64,000 bases of DNA from Mesodorylaimus sp. YZB2_4 (GCA_030248295.1 JASANH010000997.1:62001-126000); one strand, 5' to 3'. Positions 9,501 to 21,673 are shown, counted from the first letter of the stretch. Notes: generated by a model not told the origin, from the letters alone. Numbers and translations are program-made.

Positions 9501-12500
9501 ATTGGAAGATTTAATGGAAATACGTACGTCTTGCAGCAACTGTCCGGTACGAAGCATTTGTGGGCACGATTGATAAAGCAGTCCTGCTCCCAAGTGCCAA
9601 CACGATGTCCTTCCTTGTCTTTGAATTCGATTAGCAGCCAGTTTACGCCATCGACCTCGGGCAACAAATTATCCATAGAGTAGTAATTCCAATCAGTGTA
9701 GTTGAGCACACCGCAGCACTCGAACTTCTCTTGTACCCAGTTGAATGCTTTTTGTCCAAAACGAATGGGCTCGGAGTATTTCTGTGCAACAGCGATCATC
9801 TTATCGATGATTTGAGCCCTCTCCGGATCCAAAACTTTAATAATACCAGTAAAATTGGCATTGTTTTTCAGGAATTGTTCCAGCTGGTCCTTGGCTTCTT
9901 TTGGGATGATCAACGTACCGTTTGGGATCACGCTAGAGGCACCCTTGTCCTTGACAGCTTTGAATTTTCCTTCCAGTGTGCGCATGGAACTTTGGATGAA
10001 CTGCCGAAACTCTTTCACCAACTGGTTATCATCGTCCTTGCTCATATGAGAAACTGCAGCTAAAAGGAAATCGGAACGTGAAACCTCAACATGGCGTGCT
10101 GTCAACTAGCAGATTCCTTTTATCGGGGGCATCGAGTACAAAGAGAGCAGAACGTACAGTACATACCTGAAGCGCCAAGTGGGATCATTAGCAGAAGCAT
10201 GTATATCGAAACTAAGACGACGAATACAATCAACGCGCAACGATTCCCCAGAGCAGCACCGAAACATCCGACCACACCGACGAGAGCAAATGCACCCATC
10301 ACAATCAGGACGGCCAAAGAGGAAAGATTGAGGTACTAAAGAGAAAAAAAACATATTGTGCATAGACAATACCGGATTCATAAAGGGGCAAAGATCCTTT
10401 CCCCAATATGTTTTATTATGTGCCTCAGCGATGAGCTTACCTTTTTCACGTTGCTAGCATCTTTGCATTTCTCCGTCGCCAATACAACGTTATCGCAAAC
10501 GCTTTCGAGTTGCTCGATTGCTTCGAAAGTCAAATTCTTCAGACCCACGGTGAAGAATATAAGCAAACAAATCATGGCCAATTGCGCCAATATGAACAAT
10601 ATGGTACAGATACGGCAACAAAGCGCAGTGGCCATAGTCTTTGAGTTTTGAGAAACCACCAACGGCGAAAAAAAGCGCACAAAAGAAAATGAAATGAAGT
10701 GGGCAAACTGGGATTGTTAAGTAGGTACATACTGTACATAGACGCGTAAAGTGGCGTTGGAGCATTACAGTACGCGACAGAGTTGCATGATGACAGCTGC
10801 ATTGGCAGTGACTAATGCAGTACCTGCAACGCAACCTCCACCCGAGGGCAGTCTTACGTTCTGCAGGAGTGAAATGGGAATAGACTGGACGTCATACTGT
10901 ACCAACAGTATACTCCTATATTGTACTGTATGCCAAAGGCAAACCGAAAAAAATTCGTGAAAAGCACTATATGCGGTAGGTAAGGGTGAGGTACTACAGA
11001 AAGTTGTTTCTATTGTTAAGCTAAAAGTTAGTTCAATGCGATGTGACCGTTTAGGCACTTTTTTACACTGTCAGTTTACCCAAAAGTGTCGCTTTAGGGT
11101 GTTTAAATATCAGAACTGTCTAAATCTGCCGATCTGTCAGTTGCATCACTTGTCCTTGCAATTTATCCTTGCGCCAAACTGGCTCTGGATGGGAGTAGCA
11201 TATGGGATCGAAACTTGCGCAGCAGTGTCTTTCGTCACCAAAACAGAGTCAAAATAGGGACTGACCTGTTGCCTCAGTTTTCTGTTGAAATTTGGCTTGT
11301 GGTTGCGCCAAAGAATCTCGCAGCGATGACGTTGGACGGATCTGACGAGGATGTGTCGGAGGTGCGGGTGGTTGCACCTCTTCCTCTACTAAACCATAGT
11401 CAGTGTAATCTGTTGGTGGTGCGGGGGCCTGGGGGCCGGCTACACCAAATCCTGGTGGTTGCCTCAATACAAATACTTTAGGGCCACCGGGAAGTTCGCC
11501 GAATTCGGCTGCCCTGTCCACAGGCAGCTGTTCACCAAATGGATCATCTGGCTCGACAGGGGCGAACGCTGGCAACGTTGGAGGGCTAGTGGGGTCAGGA
11601 GTAGTGGTTATTTGGCACAGCTGCGTCTCCTTATTACTTCCAAAGCAAGTAAATCCGACCACAGTGTTGCAGGCTCGGACGCGGACTTTTATATTGTTTT
11701 GACATTGACTCCAAGGCGACCACGGGGCCCAATTGGATGCGAAAACTGAAATTCAGTGTTTAGCTTACGAAACTCAGGGAGGCGGGCCAGGGTACGAGGT
11801 CAGGTACACATGGCCTTACATCAAGATACTTACATGCAGATGATGGGTCGAATGGTTGTGGTGGTGGCTTGGGTGTTTCAATGGTGGGCAGTGGGGGTGT
11901 CTCTGCAGTGTTACCAAGCTCTTCAGGCGGCATAGTAAAAGGAAACACATCAGGTTCAGGGTGATAGTCGTCTTCATTGTTCGCAGAATCAGGGGCGGGT
12001 GTTAAAACTACTGCGGCTACTGCGGATGAGGTAGCTGGAATTGGAAGAGCTGGTGCCTGGGCAGTCACAGCAATATTTTTCGGCTGTGGTGAAATAGCGG
12101 AAACTGGCGGTTGAGTATGAGCCTTTTTAGCAGGCTCTAATTTCTGTTGACTAGCGTCCTGTTTGACCGCGGGTGCTGGTGACTCGATTCTGGGAGCAGG
12201 CTGATCTGGCGCTCCTGACGGACGACTGTTTTGTTGCTTAGGCGGCTCAGGAGCCGGTTTGCTCTCTGCAACACCGCTTTCGAAGGGCGGTGGCGGAAAA
12301 ATTGCAGGTGTCGGCTCCTCTTTAACTGTTGTTGATGGCGGATTTGCAGTTGTAGGTGGCACCTGAGGAGGCGCTGGCGGTTGTTTCGTTGTAAAAGCAG
12401 AACCAGCTTCGCCCTCTCCAGGCACCAAATCCCATTCTTGGGGTGGTGATGGTTGGCCTGTAATCTTTGGGATAATGCCAGCCCATGATGGTTTCTTAGT

Positions 12501-12792
12501 TCCAGTATTGATAGGTCCGAATAGACTTTCTTGACCAGCTTTATTGTTCAGCAAAGCCGGTGAGTCGGCTAAAACGAAGTCTACCATACCTTGCTGTCAA
12601 TGACCTGTACATGGGTCACGCAAACGATGGGCACTTACCTGCCGGACCTGCGACTAGTAAGTTTGCGCCGGCCAATGGCTCTCTGGGCAAATCGTTAAAG
12701 TTCAGCGTGTCCTGCCCGCAGACAATGTCCAGAATACACAGAATGGCTATCAGGCCACTAGGGGGTCCAGTGCTTGTTTTCCAGCGTGTCAT
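6581..12792 (-). CDS. Secreted thrombospondin type-1 and Cys/Gly-rich repeat protein
   Basis: Proposed six-exon gene: 12639-12792, 11834-12589, 11266-11745, 8668-8874, 7630-8607 and 6581-7479, giving 1157 aa. All five introns are phase 1, typical of modular extracellular proteins. Exon 1 carries a signal peptide (SGLIAILCILDIVCGQ). Exon 2 is Pro/Ala/Glu/Thr-rich and low complexity. Exon 3 opens with a TSP1 repeat (NWAPWSPWSQC, six Cys). Exon 4 is Lys/Thr/Pro-rich. Exon 5 has a second TSP1 repeat (WGNWGPWGPCTCGKRART), then about eight modules of the form GC-S/T-GxxC-x-LQGG separated by Pro/Gly linkers, continuing through exon 6. TSP1 repeats bind glycans and matrix proteins; the CysGly modules could cross-link by disulfides, suggesting a matrix, cuticle or adhesive role (inference). 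The exon 3 to 4 join spans the tetraspanin gene and rests on phase agreement and on the lack of a signal-peptide exon near 8.9 kb; two separate genes remain possible. Confidence 0.72.
9171..10635 (-). CDS. Tetraspanin with an unusually large extracellular loop
   Basis: Four exons: 10441-10635, 10167-10335, 9528-10059 and 9171-9465, giving 396 aa. The start (MATALCCRICTILFILAQLA) has the usual juxtamembrane Cys residues before TM1. Exon 2 encodes TM2 and TM3 (LAVLIVMGAFALVGVVGCFG, then ALIVFVVLVSIYMLLLM). The large loop contains the diagnostic CCG (FECCGVLNYTDW), then HKCFVPDSCCKT and further Cys residues before TM4 (TTLVMAVLLGILLAFMVVLL) and a short acidic tail. Tetraspanins organise membrane microdomains and partner with integrins and receptors. 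The large loop is about 220 residues against the usual 75-130, with a long charged helix-rich insert before CCG. The gene lies inside an intron of the surrounding thrombospondin-repeat gene on the same strand. Confidence 0.9.
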
Positions 12793-15700
12793 TTTACGAT
12801 AACGCGAAAATTGCTGGAATCGAAGTGGACGGTGAAGAGGCAAGGAACTTGTTGCTTTCGCTGTCGATTCGTCGCCTAATTTCGATTCGTACTCGTTCAA
12901 GGCCCCGCTACTCGGCGTGCACCCGTTGTGGACACTGTTTCCATTTACGAAACCTAAATATGCGCCACCTGGATTCTTCGCTCCCGCCTCCCGCCAACAT
13001 TCGTATATCATATACTCCTCGGTCCGTTATGACGGACTTGGGCAACCAGATTGGCAAAGGAGCAAAGGCGAACTTTCAAATGTGACAGGTAGGTCCCGTG
13101 CGAGCAAGGTCGTAGACACTGGAGGTTAGATTATCATGGGGCAATTCTAGTCGCGTCGTGGTCTTGAAAAGGCATGGGCGGAAATCTCAAACATCTTTTG
13201 CCGATTACGTAGTAACTACAGTAACCTCGCTTTATGCGTTACCCGGTGACACCCTTTCTTTTTAAAAGAATGTTGCACAAATTTTGTTCACGATTTTCTG
13301 TCAAGTGACGGCAATTCTTGGACCTTGACTCAATTTTTGCACAAAAGGACACGAGTTTTCTCATTGTCAATGTAAAACGTGCCATGAATGTCTTTTAGAG
13401 AACTTGAAGAAGGACTTTAGATCGTGATCACTGGATCCGATCCGTAATAATTTGACGCCGGCAGAATCAGCACGTGTTGGTGCTTGGAGGTAGGACCGTC
13501 GGACGATCAGCGTGAAGCTCATTAGTAGTCGTGTGACCAAGCTCGACTGGTCGAATGGTGAGCTGTAATTATGTTTCTGACGTCAGTGTCTTTCGTATTG
13601 GCCTAATTTATAGGAGCATTGATGACAAAGCCAGGCCCATGGGCAGTGCACACTTGTTGGAGTGCACTGAAATGAGTGGGTATACCAAATCAGCAAAGGC
13701 ATGCCGGATGGACAGTGAACGTGCTGTAGGCAACACCGAATAACGTCAGTTAGGATGTTGGCGATGACTGTTAGATGCTGCTGGTTTGCAATAAAGTGGT
13801 CATAAAATGGGTGCTATCTTCGGTTTGAAATGGAGTGTCGTCACTGCCTCGTTAGTCGGTGACTGTTGTTTATTATCATCCTGCACTGACATAGTGTTCG
13901 TACGTCACTCGCACCGCGGAGCCATAATGAGTTGCCCTCGCATACGCATCCAACTGTAAGACAAAGGAAATTGCTTCTGACACGGAGCGCGGAGCCTCAA
14001 TTCCGTCGCCTATACTGTATTTTTGAGAATTTAGGGCGAGTGGGCAACGGAAGAATGGGGTCATGAAGTCAGCTAACTTAGGGGCCTTAATGAGAAATTC
14101 AGTGGACTAGGCAGCAATGAGGAAATGCCATATCCGGCGACGTACTTGCTCGATTATGACGAGCCTCTGATGCCGAAGTTGAGCAAGTTCGAATCGATAC
14201 GGCTTTGCCAGACTTGTTGAACGCATTTACAACTTATAATAGACTCATGAACGAGGGACACACGAGACTGCTTGGCTTATCGTTGTGGAGACCAATAGCT
14301 GGCGAAAAGCAAACTGCCTTCACCCGAATCGATGTCTTCTTCCAGTGTGTTAGACGAAGTCGTTGCAAGTAAAGCCCGGGGACTGTCGGCCCTTTCTTTT
14401 CCTACCTGTCACCTCTGATGGCTCAGGCATATTTAATCGCTTCCCTCTCAATGCAGCCAAAGGTGAGGTTCCGGTCCCTTCTTCTTCCTCCTACCACTAG
14501 CATTGACTTTTTTCTTCGCCTTTTTTCCTCGTAGTGACTAACTGTGATTGCCTCAGTCAGCCCGGGGGTGTTCCTAAGCACATTTCCATAAACCTGGTTG
14601 ACCCGTTGCGGACAAGTGGCAATTTCGAGTTCACCCGACAGTACTCAATTTGCGTTGCATGCTCCACCTGCCATTGGATAAGCATGCAAATGGGCTACCC
14701 CGAGAGACCCGTAGTTTCCATGCGGTGCTGAAGCCTTTCTTGTCGAGTCACTAAGGTGCCCATATTCTTGGTGTTCGTCGGTCTCACCGCATTTGGCCCA
14801 GTTCGTTCAATGTCTGTGAACCAATTGGGACCTCTCTTATTAATTGACCCTGACATTTCTGGTGGCCGGGGGGAATAGTTTCCAGATTCATCGAAGGAAG
14901 CAATTTGTATGGCTATCCCAATTGAAAAATGCACTTGGTTCAAAAAGAATTAAGCCAATATTTCATAACGTCTAGGAATGACCCCAAGGCTTAAGAAGTG
15001 GATGCGATGGGGTGGGCGACAACAGGCCGATCCCTCGAGGATGATTTGTGAAAAATATTTTGGGTATTTTCATTATGAAATAACGAGCAGCTGACATTTC
15101 GATTTAGATACGAAGTGAGATTATGGGGTCGACGTTGGCACGCTTGTCAAATTACTCCCAAGAACGTTTTTTTTTCTCCGCCGATGGGAGTGTGAGGTCA
15201 AATGAAATGTCTTATTAGAAAGGGACTAGCTCGACACCACGCTCCGTTATTGGCTCGGCTCCCTTTTCATTTTGAGATGCGCGATGTAATCGTGGGACCG
15301 ACTAAGATGGAACTTCTCGAAGGCACGAGGCGAGCAAGAGAGACGATGGCGACTGGTTGCTATTCTAGCATTGAATATTTAGTCCCTTTTCGGGCAGGCT
15401 GTGTTCGAGCTAGTGTGGACGTGTGCACGAGGCTGGCGATGGTCGAAGGGTGTATTTCATAAAAATTGCATTGTCCGAGTTCGGCACACGTCATCTTCGT
15501 ACCGTGCACACATTCGTTATCCGTTGGCTTGGGCGTTGGACTTTCATTTTCACCTGCATAAGCCGTAAGTCATTCGAGCGGTGGCAAACGAACCGCGGCG
15601 CGGCTGCAACCGGGCAACCAAGGCCGAGTGTCGACGAGTTCCGAGGTTGTGCTTAGGCGAGTATTCTGCTAAAGTGAAAAGGCATCTATCGAGCATCTCT

Positions 15701-15836
15701 GGCCGTGCCCGTCCCCCACACTTCCTTCTTTGTCCATTCCTTATGCGCACTGCTCGCCAAGCTGCTAAAGGCGCGCAGGAGGAAAACAGGCCGGGGGAAT
15801 AGGAAGAGGCGGGACCTAGAGACAGCCGGCCAAAGA
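12793..15836. other. Long divergent intergenic region upstream of the Shaw channel
   Basis: Three kilobases between the start codons of the thrombospondin-repeat gene (-) and the Shaw channel (+). No convincing ORF, tRNA or transposon was found. It should contain both promoters and perhaps 5' non-coding exons; pyrimidine-rich stretches ending in AG occur near 14460. A GC-rich patch lies at about 15590-15660. Confidence 0.45.
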
Positions 15837-18552
15837 ATGGACCATCATTCTAATAATCCACATTCGCACTTGGCCGTCGGCGGCTCGTGCGCAGGTGGCA
15901 GCACCCAAGGACTCCTATTGACCATGGACACCGAGTACAGAGTCATATTGAACGTTGGCGGAGTACGCCACGAGACCTATAAACACACCCTCAAGAAGAT
16001 TCCTGCAACCAGGTACGATGCGCTGTTCATTGCGCAGGAGCGCGCTTATATGGCTGCCCAAATGCTTGCAGGCTGTCCAGACTCACGACCAGCTTGGCGA
16101 ATTACGATCCCATACTCAACGAGTACTTCTTCGACCGACACCCCGGCGTATTTGCTCAAATCCTCAACTACTACCGTACTGGCAAACTGCACTACCCGAC
16201 CGACGTGTGCGGGCCCCTGTTCGAGGAGGAACTCAAAGTATGCTATATACGTGCATGGGATTCCGTGCATCGTTAGCCGCCCCCCCCCCCCCCCTGGAAA
16301 TGCTCCAGCCCGATTCCTCTCCCGCTCACAATCAGATTGCCTCTCTGCATTTTCGGAACTGAACAGTATTGGGGCATCGATGCCAACGAGGTCGAGCCAT
16401 GTTGCTGGATGACGTACACGCAGCACAGAGACACCCAGGACGTGCTGTCCGTCTTGGACAAACTAGAACTGGACAACGACGCGCCGTCGGCCGAGGAGAC
16501 GTACAGACGGTTCGGGTGGTTGGAGGATTATTACAATGGCACCCTCAGCTGGTGGCAGCGACTGAAACCAAAAGCATGGTTGCTTTTTGACGAGCCTTAC
16601 TCATCTCAGATGGCCAAGGTAAGCATTGTTCAGCCAAGGTAATCTCGTCTGCGTGAGAGCATTGCTAGTGTCTCTCGAATTCCTTTCAATACGGGGCTCG
16701 GCTAGGTCAGATTCGTAGAGCAGGGCAGCATGCATGAAGTGTCTCTTGTTAACATCTTGTCCCATGCATTGTGTATAAACGTTTTTGTGGAGGCAATATC
16801 GATCAAAGGAGGACAAAGTTCATGAAGGGTGGCGAGTGATTATGAGGGCGCACGGACACATTGTTATCTATTCTTTTCAGGTGATTGCAGTCGTTTCGGT
16901 ATTTTTTCTTTGCGTGTCCATAGTTTGCTTTTGCCTTAAAACTCATCCCGATTTTCGCGTGCCCGTCGTTCAACACATTGAAGTCCCTCATTGGAATGGG
17001 AGTAGCCACGTGTGGAACGACCCTTCGGCGAGATATCACATTGATTCCGTGGACACTAACCAGTCGTCCACAGACCATGACACAGATTCAAAGACTAGAC
17101 GCTATAGACCTTACTACAACGTGACTGCTCCTCTTATCGTACACGTTAGCAAAAGCAATACGCAGGTGCATCAAGCATTTAGGTACATCGAAATCATTAC
17201 CAATATCTGGTTCACGTTCGAGCTGGTTATGAGATTCACATTTTGTCCGAGTAAAATCAACTATTTCAAAGTGCCAGTCAACGTTATCGACATCGTGGCC
17301 ACCCTGTCTTTTTATGTGGACATGGTCCTGGCTGAGCTGGATACGAAAGCAGATTTAGAATTCTTCAGTATCATTCGTATTATGCGATTGTTCAAATTGA
17401 CTCAACACTCGTCCGGTTTAAAAATTCTTATGCATACGTTTCGAGCAAGCGCTAAAGAACTTATGCTGTTGGTCTTCTTCCTCATTTTGGGCATCGTCGT
17501 GTTCGCCGCATTGATCTATTATGCTGAACGCATTAGCTCCAATCCCAATAACCAATTCCGAAGTATACCACTCGGCTTGTGGTGGGCCATCGTCACTATG
17601 ACCACGTATGTACCGCCCAGTCACTAAGCACTTCCGAAATGTTCTCACAATGGTTTTTTGTTTCAGGGTCGGGTAAGTAGCCAGCGAATATGCAGTGCGT
17701 CTGTCATCACTAGTCGGGTTACTGTAATTGTCATCAGGCAATTACAATGCTTGTACGTCAGCCGATCCGTAGCGGATCGCCGCTGTAAAGATAGGCGTAA
17801 CCAGCCAATGGCATGGTCTTAGTTTACGGCAAGGCTATAGATGGAAATGAAAGGAAATCCGAGCCGTACGTGTGGATGATAATGACTCGGAGAGGGCAAT
17901 ATGTAAGTTAGAATAGGCCATCGAGTCGAGGGCGGTAAGTGAGGCTGGCTATCGCCATGGTGACTCGGTCGAATTAGCAACATAAAGGCAAATGTGCACT
18001 TAGCTGCCCATTTGGCCTATTAGCCCATTGGCACGGAAAGGGAAGACGCCCCGTTGGAACCTGGTCGAGAATGCCATTGAGAAAATGGAGGGCGTGGAAT
18101 GAAACCCCGCCAAGAAAGCCTAGATGACCAAATCATTCACTGGAAATGTCACTTCCCTGAGGGGTCATCTTTTCAGATATGGTGACTTCGCACCTAAGAC
18201 CTACTTGGGCCAAATAGTCGGTGGCCTTTGCGCCCTCACCGGCGTGCTCACCATCGCCCTGCCCGTGCCTGTCATAGTCAGCAACTTCGCCATGTTCTAC
18301 TCGCATACTCAAGCCAGGGCCAAAATGCCGAAGAGCAAAAGAAGTGTGCTACAACTCGAGCATCCCGGAATGATGCCCAATTACAACGCCACTTCCAAGA
18401 CACGTCTCCACAACAAGGCGTCCCGAATTACCAGCAAAGGCGTCGAGACTGGCCGACTGAAAACCGAAGTCAAGACGAGCATCGACGACGAGTCTGGTGA
18501 ACCCCTTCTGAATAAACAACCACTACTTCCGAGGGAGAGTAATAGACGATAG
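15837..18552 (+). CDS. Shaw: Shaw-type (Kv3) voltage-gated potassium channel
   Basis: Six exons: 15837-16012, 16081-16237, 16367-16618, 16881-17605, 17667-17672 and 18177-18552, giving 563 aa; all phases agree. The T1 tetramerisation domain ([14 protein letters not shown], about residue 37 on) contains the Shaw/Kv3 zinc signature HX5CX20CC (HYPTDVC through EVEPCC). S1 starts at [13 protein letters not shown]2 and S3 follow a glycosylatable loop; S4 is [19 protein letters not shown]5 is [20 protein letters not shown]. The pore reads TTVGYGD only when the 6-nt exon 5 is included. S6 has the PVP gating motif ([11 protein letters not shown]). The channel conducts delayed-rectifier or leak-like K+ current in neurons and muscle. 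The tail of about 80 residues is basic. Intron 2 contains a poly-C run. Confidence 0.95.
16276..16295 (+). repeat. Poly-C homopolymer tract in Shaw intron 2
   Basis: A run of about 17 consecutive C residues within a 129-bp intron, 70-90 bp before the acceptor of exon 3. It is probably length-polymorphic and prone to assembly error. Confidence 0.85.
17667..17672 (+). other. Shaw: 6-nt micro-exon completing the K+ selectivity filter
   Basis: The hexamer GGTCGG has a strong acceptor (TTTGTTTCAG) immediately upstream and a consensus donor (GTAAGTAG) immediately downstream. Exon 4 ends in phase 2 within Thr (ACC AC) and exon 6 begins A-TAT-GGT. Inserting the hexamer gives ACC ACG GTC GGA TAT GGT (TTVGYG). 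Skipping it stays in frame but gives TTYGD, deleting Val and Gly from the filter. Its size and position are read directly from sequence. Confidence 0.9.
17763..17779. repeat. Short perfect hairpin in Shaw intron 5
   Basis: Arms CGATCCG / CGGATCG around a TAG spacer, about 90 bp downstream of the micro-exon. It may be chance; any effect on splicing is speculation. Confidence 0.5.
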
Positions 18553-18829
18553 CACTGTGTAGTCCCGCTTAACACATATCTTTGCATAGCTTATTACTTA
18601 TGCATGCCATGAAATGTGAGAATTATATGTCCTAAAATGTTGCACCCTGAGGCTTACATCGAAATGACACTTACAATGTTAGTCACAAGAACGCAAATGC
18701 TAAATACTCGCACCACACGACACGTGAGTCTCAAAACAGGAAGATTCACGAAAAGGCCATTATAATCGAATACTAGTGAAGGCTTACCGACGTACTGTGT
18801 GAATGAACCTCTCGTTGCATACATCCTTC

Positions 18830-21239
18830 TTAGCCATTGATAACAGTCACCAACGCTTTGGTATCCCGCATCAACGCTGCAGTTTGACGTCGTCGCAGCA
18901 GTGCTTCCTCCAAACTGGACGATTTCGATGTTTTTGGACGCGAGCGATGACGATCGTGAGGCTTGATAGGCGATCTAGCCGCAGCCTTGCGATGACGATG
19001 AGCGTGCTTCGAAGCTATGGCAGCTACAACCTGAAATGTCGTCGAAGGTCGAGATCAATGGACGACTCGGACATGACTACCCGAGTCAGACTACTCAAAG
19101 CAAACCAGCAGCGCCACCAAGTCTCCCTTCAACCTAGTCACAGCCTTACTGCGTCTAGTTGTCGTTGGATTCGTTGAATAGCTGTGTCCTTCGCCTCCAT
19201 TTGCGATGCTATACGATTCGCTTGCTTAGCTATTTCCCGTCTGCTTTTACTATTTATGTTGCTTGCCTGAACAGCGGCTGAAAAATCCCTGAAATGAAAA
19301 AAGTATAGTCTTTTCAAGAATCGCGCACACAACCATTCTCATACCTGGACAATTCTAGTAACTCCTGCTTCCATGTACGCAGCAACTCAGTCATCTCGCG
19401 TCGAAACATGTCCAAGAACTCCGTTGACATCACTTGATTCGGTGTGAGACGCAAACAGAATTCATGTAGCGTAGGGTTTTGAGTTTTAAGTACGGCCAAC
19501 AGTTGCTGCCAATTGACAAGCACCGAATGGCTTGGTCCAGTCGACTAAAAGTTGCAATTCAGCGAAAAAATCAGAAGACACAAGTCAGGATGTTACCTTT
19601 CCAGTTACGAAAGGCGCAGGACGATGTTCAGATAAAATTGCAGCCTTTCGTGGTATTTTCCTGGCGGGCGAAGAGTCGGTAGTCAAAGCTTTTTTGTACT
19701 CATCAGATACCTAAAACATGAAAAGGTGTTGTCGCACTAGTAAAAGGGATGGTCCCATTCCCTACCTGGCAGCTAACGTTAATGTGCTCCTTCTTTTCAT
19801 TTACCACTTCGGTTTGTGTTCCACGTGCTTCGGTTGGTCTGAACTCTGAGGCCGTTCGGGACGGTGCAGACTGAACTGGTGGATCCTTCAGCAATTGTCC
19901 AACACTAGATAAATTTCGTATACGCTTATCCACTGCGACACAAACGCATCTAGTTTTCTTTTCCAGCCCACATCGATCGCAATAAGCTTCAAAACTTTGC
20001 ATTGAAAAATCCAGACGGCGATGAGCAGAAGATGGCTGAGGCGTTGGCCGATTCGAAATGTGTTTTCCCAAGGATTGCATATCCGATCCTGTCGCTTTTC
20101 CAGCCATTTCGCGTCGTAGATTATCTTGAAACTGTTGAAGTTTGCTTCGTTGCGATTCGCTTAAAGGACGCAATGAACTGCCGCTCGAAGAAATGCTACG
20201 CGGTGTGTGCGCCCGCCCATTATCCACTTTGACGCCGTCGAGAAGATCCGATAAGCCGCTCAAGGCTCCGCCGCCATCTCTGACTGGATACTCTTCCTTC
20301 GGTGACCACTGCTTCATTCCGCTATTGATACGAGGTGAAGCCAATGGCGAGGGCATACCGATCGGTTTAGCTTCGTCGATATGTTTAATATCGTTATTTC
20401 GATCAAAGGCATCAATGAACATGGAGCGACCTTTCTCCACTTCGGAAACATGAGAATGCTTTTCAACGAATGAAGATCCATCTAGAAAGAATGGTTTAAA
20501 GATCGGGGTGCGATACCAATACCATTGAGCCTATGCCTTACCTTTTGCATGCGCAGATGTCATTCTGTCAACAAAAACCCTGGAGGACTGATCCAATCGA
20601 TTTTCTAATTGAGAAATCTTCCGTTGGATCGTCTCGAGCCTCATACGAATGCCTGAACGAGCAGAAAATCGCAATTAAAGGGATGCAAGACTTTTCAACA
20701 GTAGCTCACCTTCATCGTCAAACAAATCGCCTTGCGAAGTGTTGAAAGCAGAAGCTGACGAAGTCATAGATATCGGCTCACTGATTGAACTGCCATCGCG
20801 AATAGGACGCCCCGATAACAGCTGACTGTAGCGATCAGTCGCACTTTGAAGCTTCTTGATACTTTCGTCGGTAACTTCACGTACTGTACCCAACTTCTGA
20901 ATTTTCTCGCGCACATTTTTAAGATTTTTGTAGAAGTCGTCTAAAAGATAAAATGCTTACTGTACAGTAGAGGCAGGCCTACATATGGCAAAGAAAAAAA
21001 ATACTCCTACCCGCTTCTATATCCAACCGTCCATAATGCGAAGATCGTTCAAACGAATCTACAGGAACATAAGACGAGATCGGAGCTGGTAATTTCATGA
21101 AGCTTTGGTCCGGTGGGGCGCCTGACGATAAATTAGCGAACGAGGTATTTTTGCTCGAAAGTTCACGGTCGGTTCCGTTCTTGTTAGTTTTCCCCATCGA
21201 TCGAGTGCAAGAAATGTTCACATGCACGTCAACGTTCAT
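18830..21239 (-). CDS. Coiled-coil protein with a CxxC/CxC cluster, family unknown
   Basis: Eight exons: 21011-21239, 20710-20940, 20542-20652, 19766-20481, 19597-19710, 19345-19544, 19150-19288 and 18830-19030, giving 646 aa. The N-terminal part is Ser-rich. Exons 2-3 encode heptad-like helices (DDFYKNLKNVREKIQKLG; RLETIQRKISQLENRLDQ). Near residue 340 a Cys cluster reads YCDRCGLEKKTRCVCV, a candidate small zinc site. The C-terminal third is helical again (VLVNWQQLLAVLK, EMTELLRTWKQELLELSR), then a coiled coil and a basic His/Arg/Lys stretch ending in LMRDTKALVTVING. The architecture resembles centrosomal or spindle scaffold proteins, but I cannot place the family, so no function is assigned. 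It starts 434 bp from the divergent sushi-receptor gene and converges on the Shaw gene with a 277-bp spacer. Confidence 0.75.
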
Positions 21240-21673
21240 CCGAAGTTCATAAAACTGTGGAAATCAATTTTCGACCGACCAATTTTAAGACACGGGAAGC
21301 CCAAAATGTTGATTGCAGCAAAATAAGCTGGGGAGAGGCGATTCAAAACACGAAAACACTTTTTGAAGCAAGGCGCTTGGTTTTATCGCTTTTAGCAGAC
21401 ATTTTTTAAGATTGTCATAAGTAGTTCAGCACGAGACGGAAATTGTGCGCCAAGCTGTAGAGAAGAGAAGAAGGACTGGTTGACCCATGGAAATGCTAAA
21501 GGTTAGAAAAACTGGATTTGGAAACTAGTTTTCCGTTTTCTCATAAGAGTTTTGCTTTTCTGGTAACCCCTCTGGCATTTGTAATAATGCTGACTCTAGT
21601 TTAGTCAAAAGTTGTTTTCTGCCAGATATTGGTATTAGTAGTGAGTCCCTCGCCGTCCAATCAACATATCGCT
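21240..21673. promoter_or_regulatory. Divergent promoter region
   Basis: The 434 bp between the coiled-coil gene (-) and the sushi-receptor gene (+) must supply both promoters and 5' UTRs. No specific element was recognised. Confidence 0.5.

Noticed and set aside
11760..11833. In-frame continuation of the matrix-protein exon 2 into RPCVPDLVPWPASLS
   Set aside because: It lies after a strong GTAAGT donor; the spliced form joins in phase to the TSP1 exon, so this is intron read-through.
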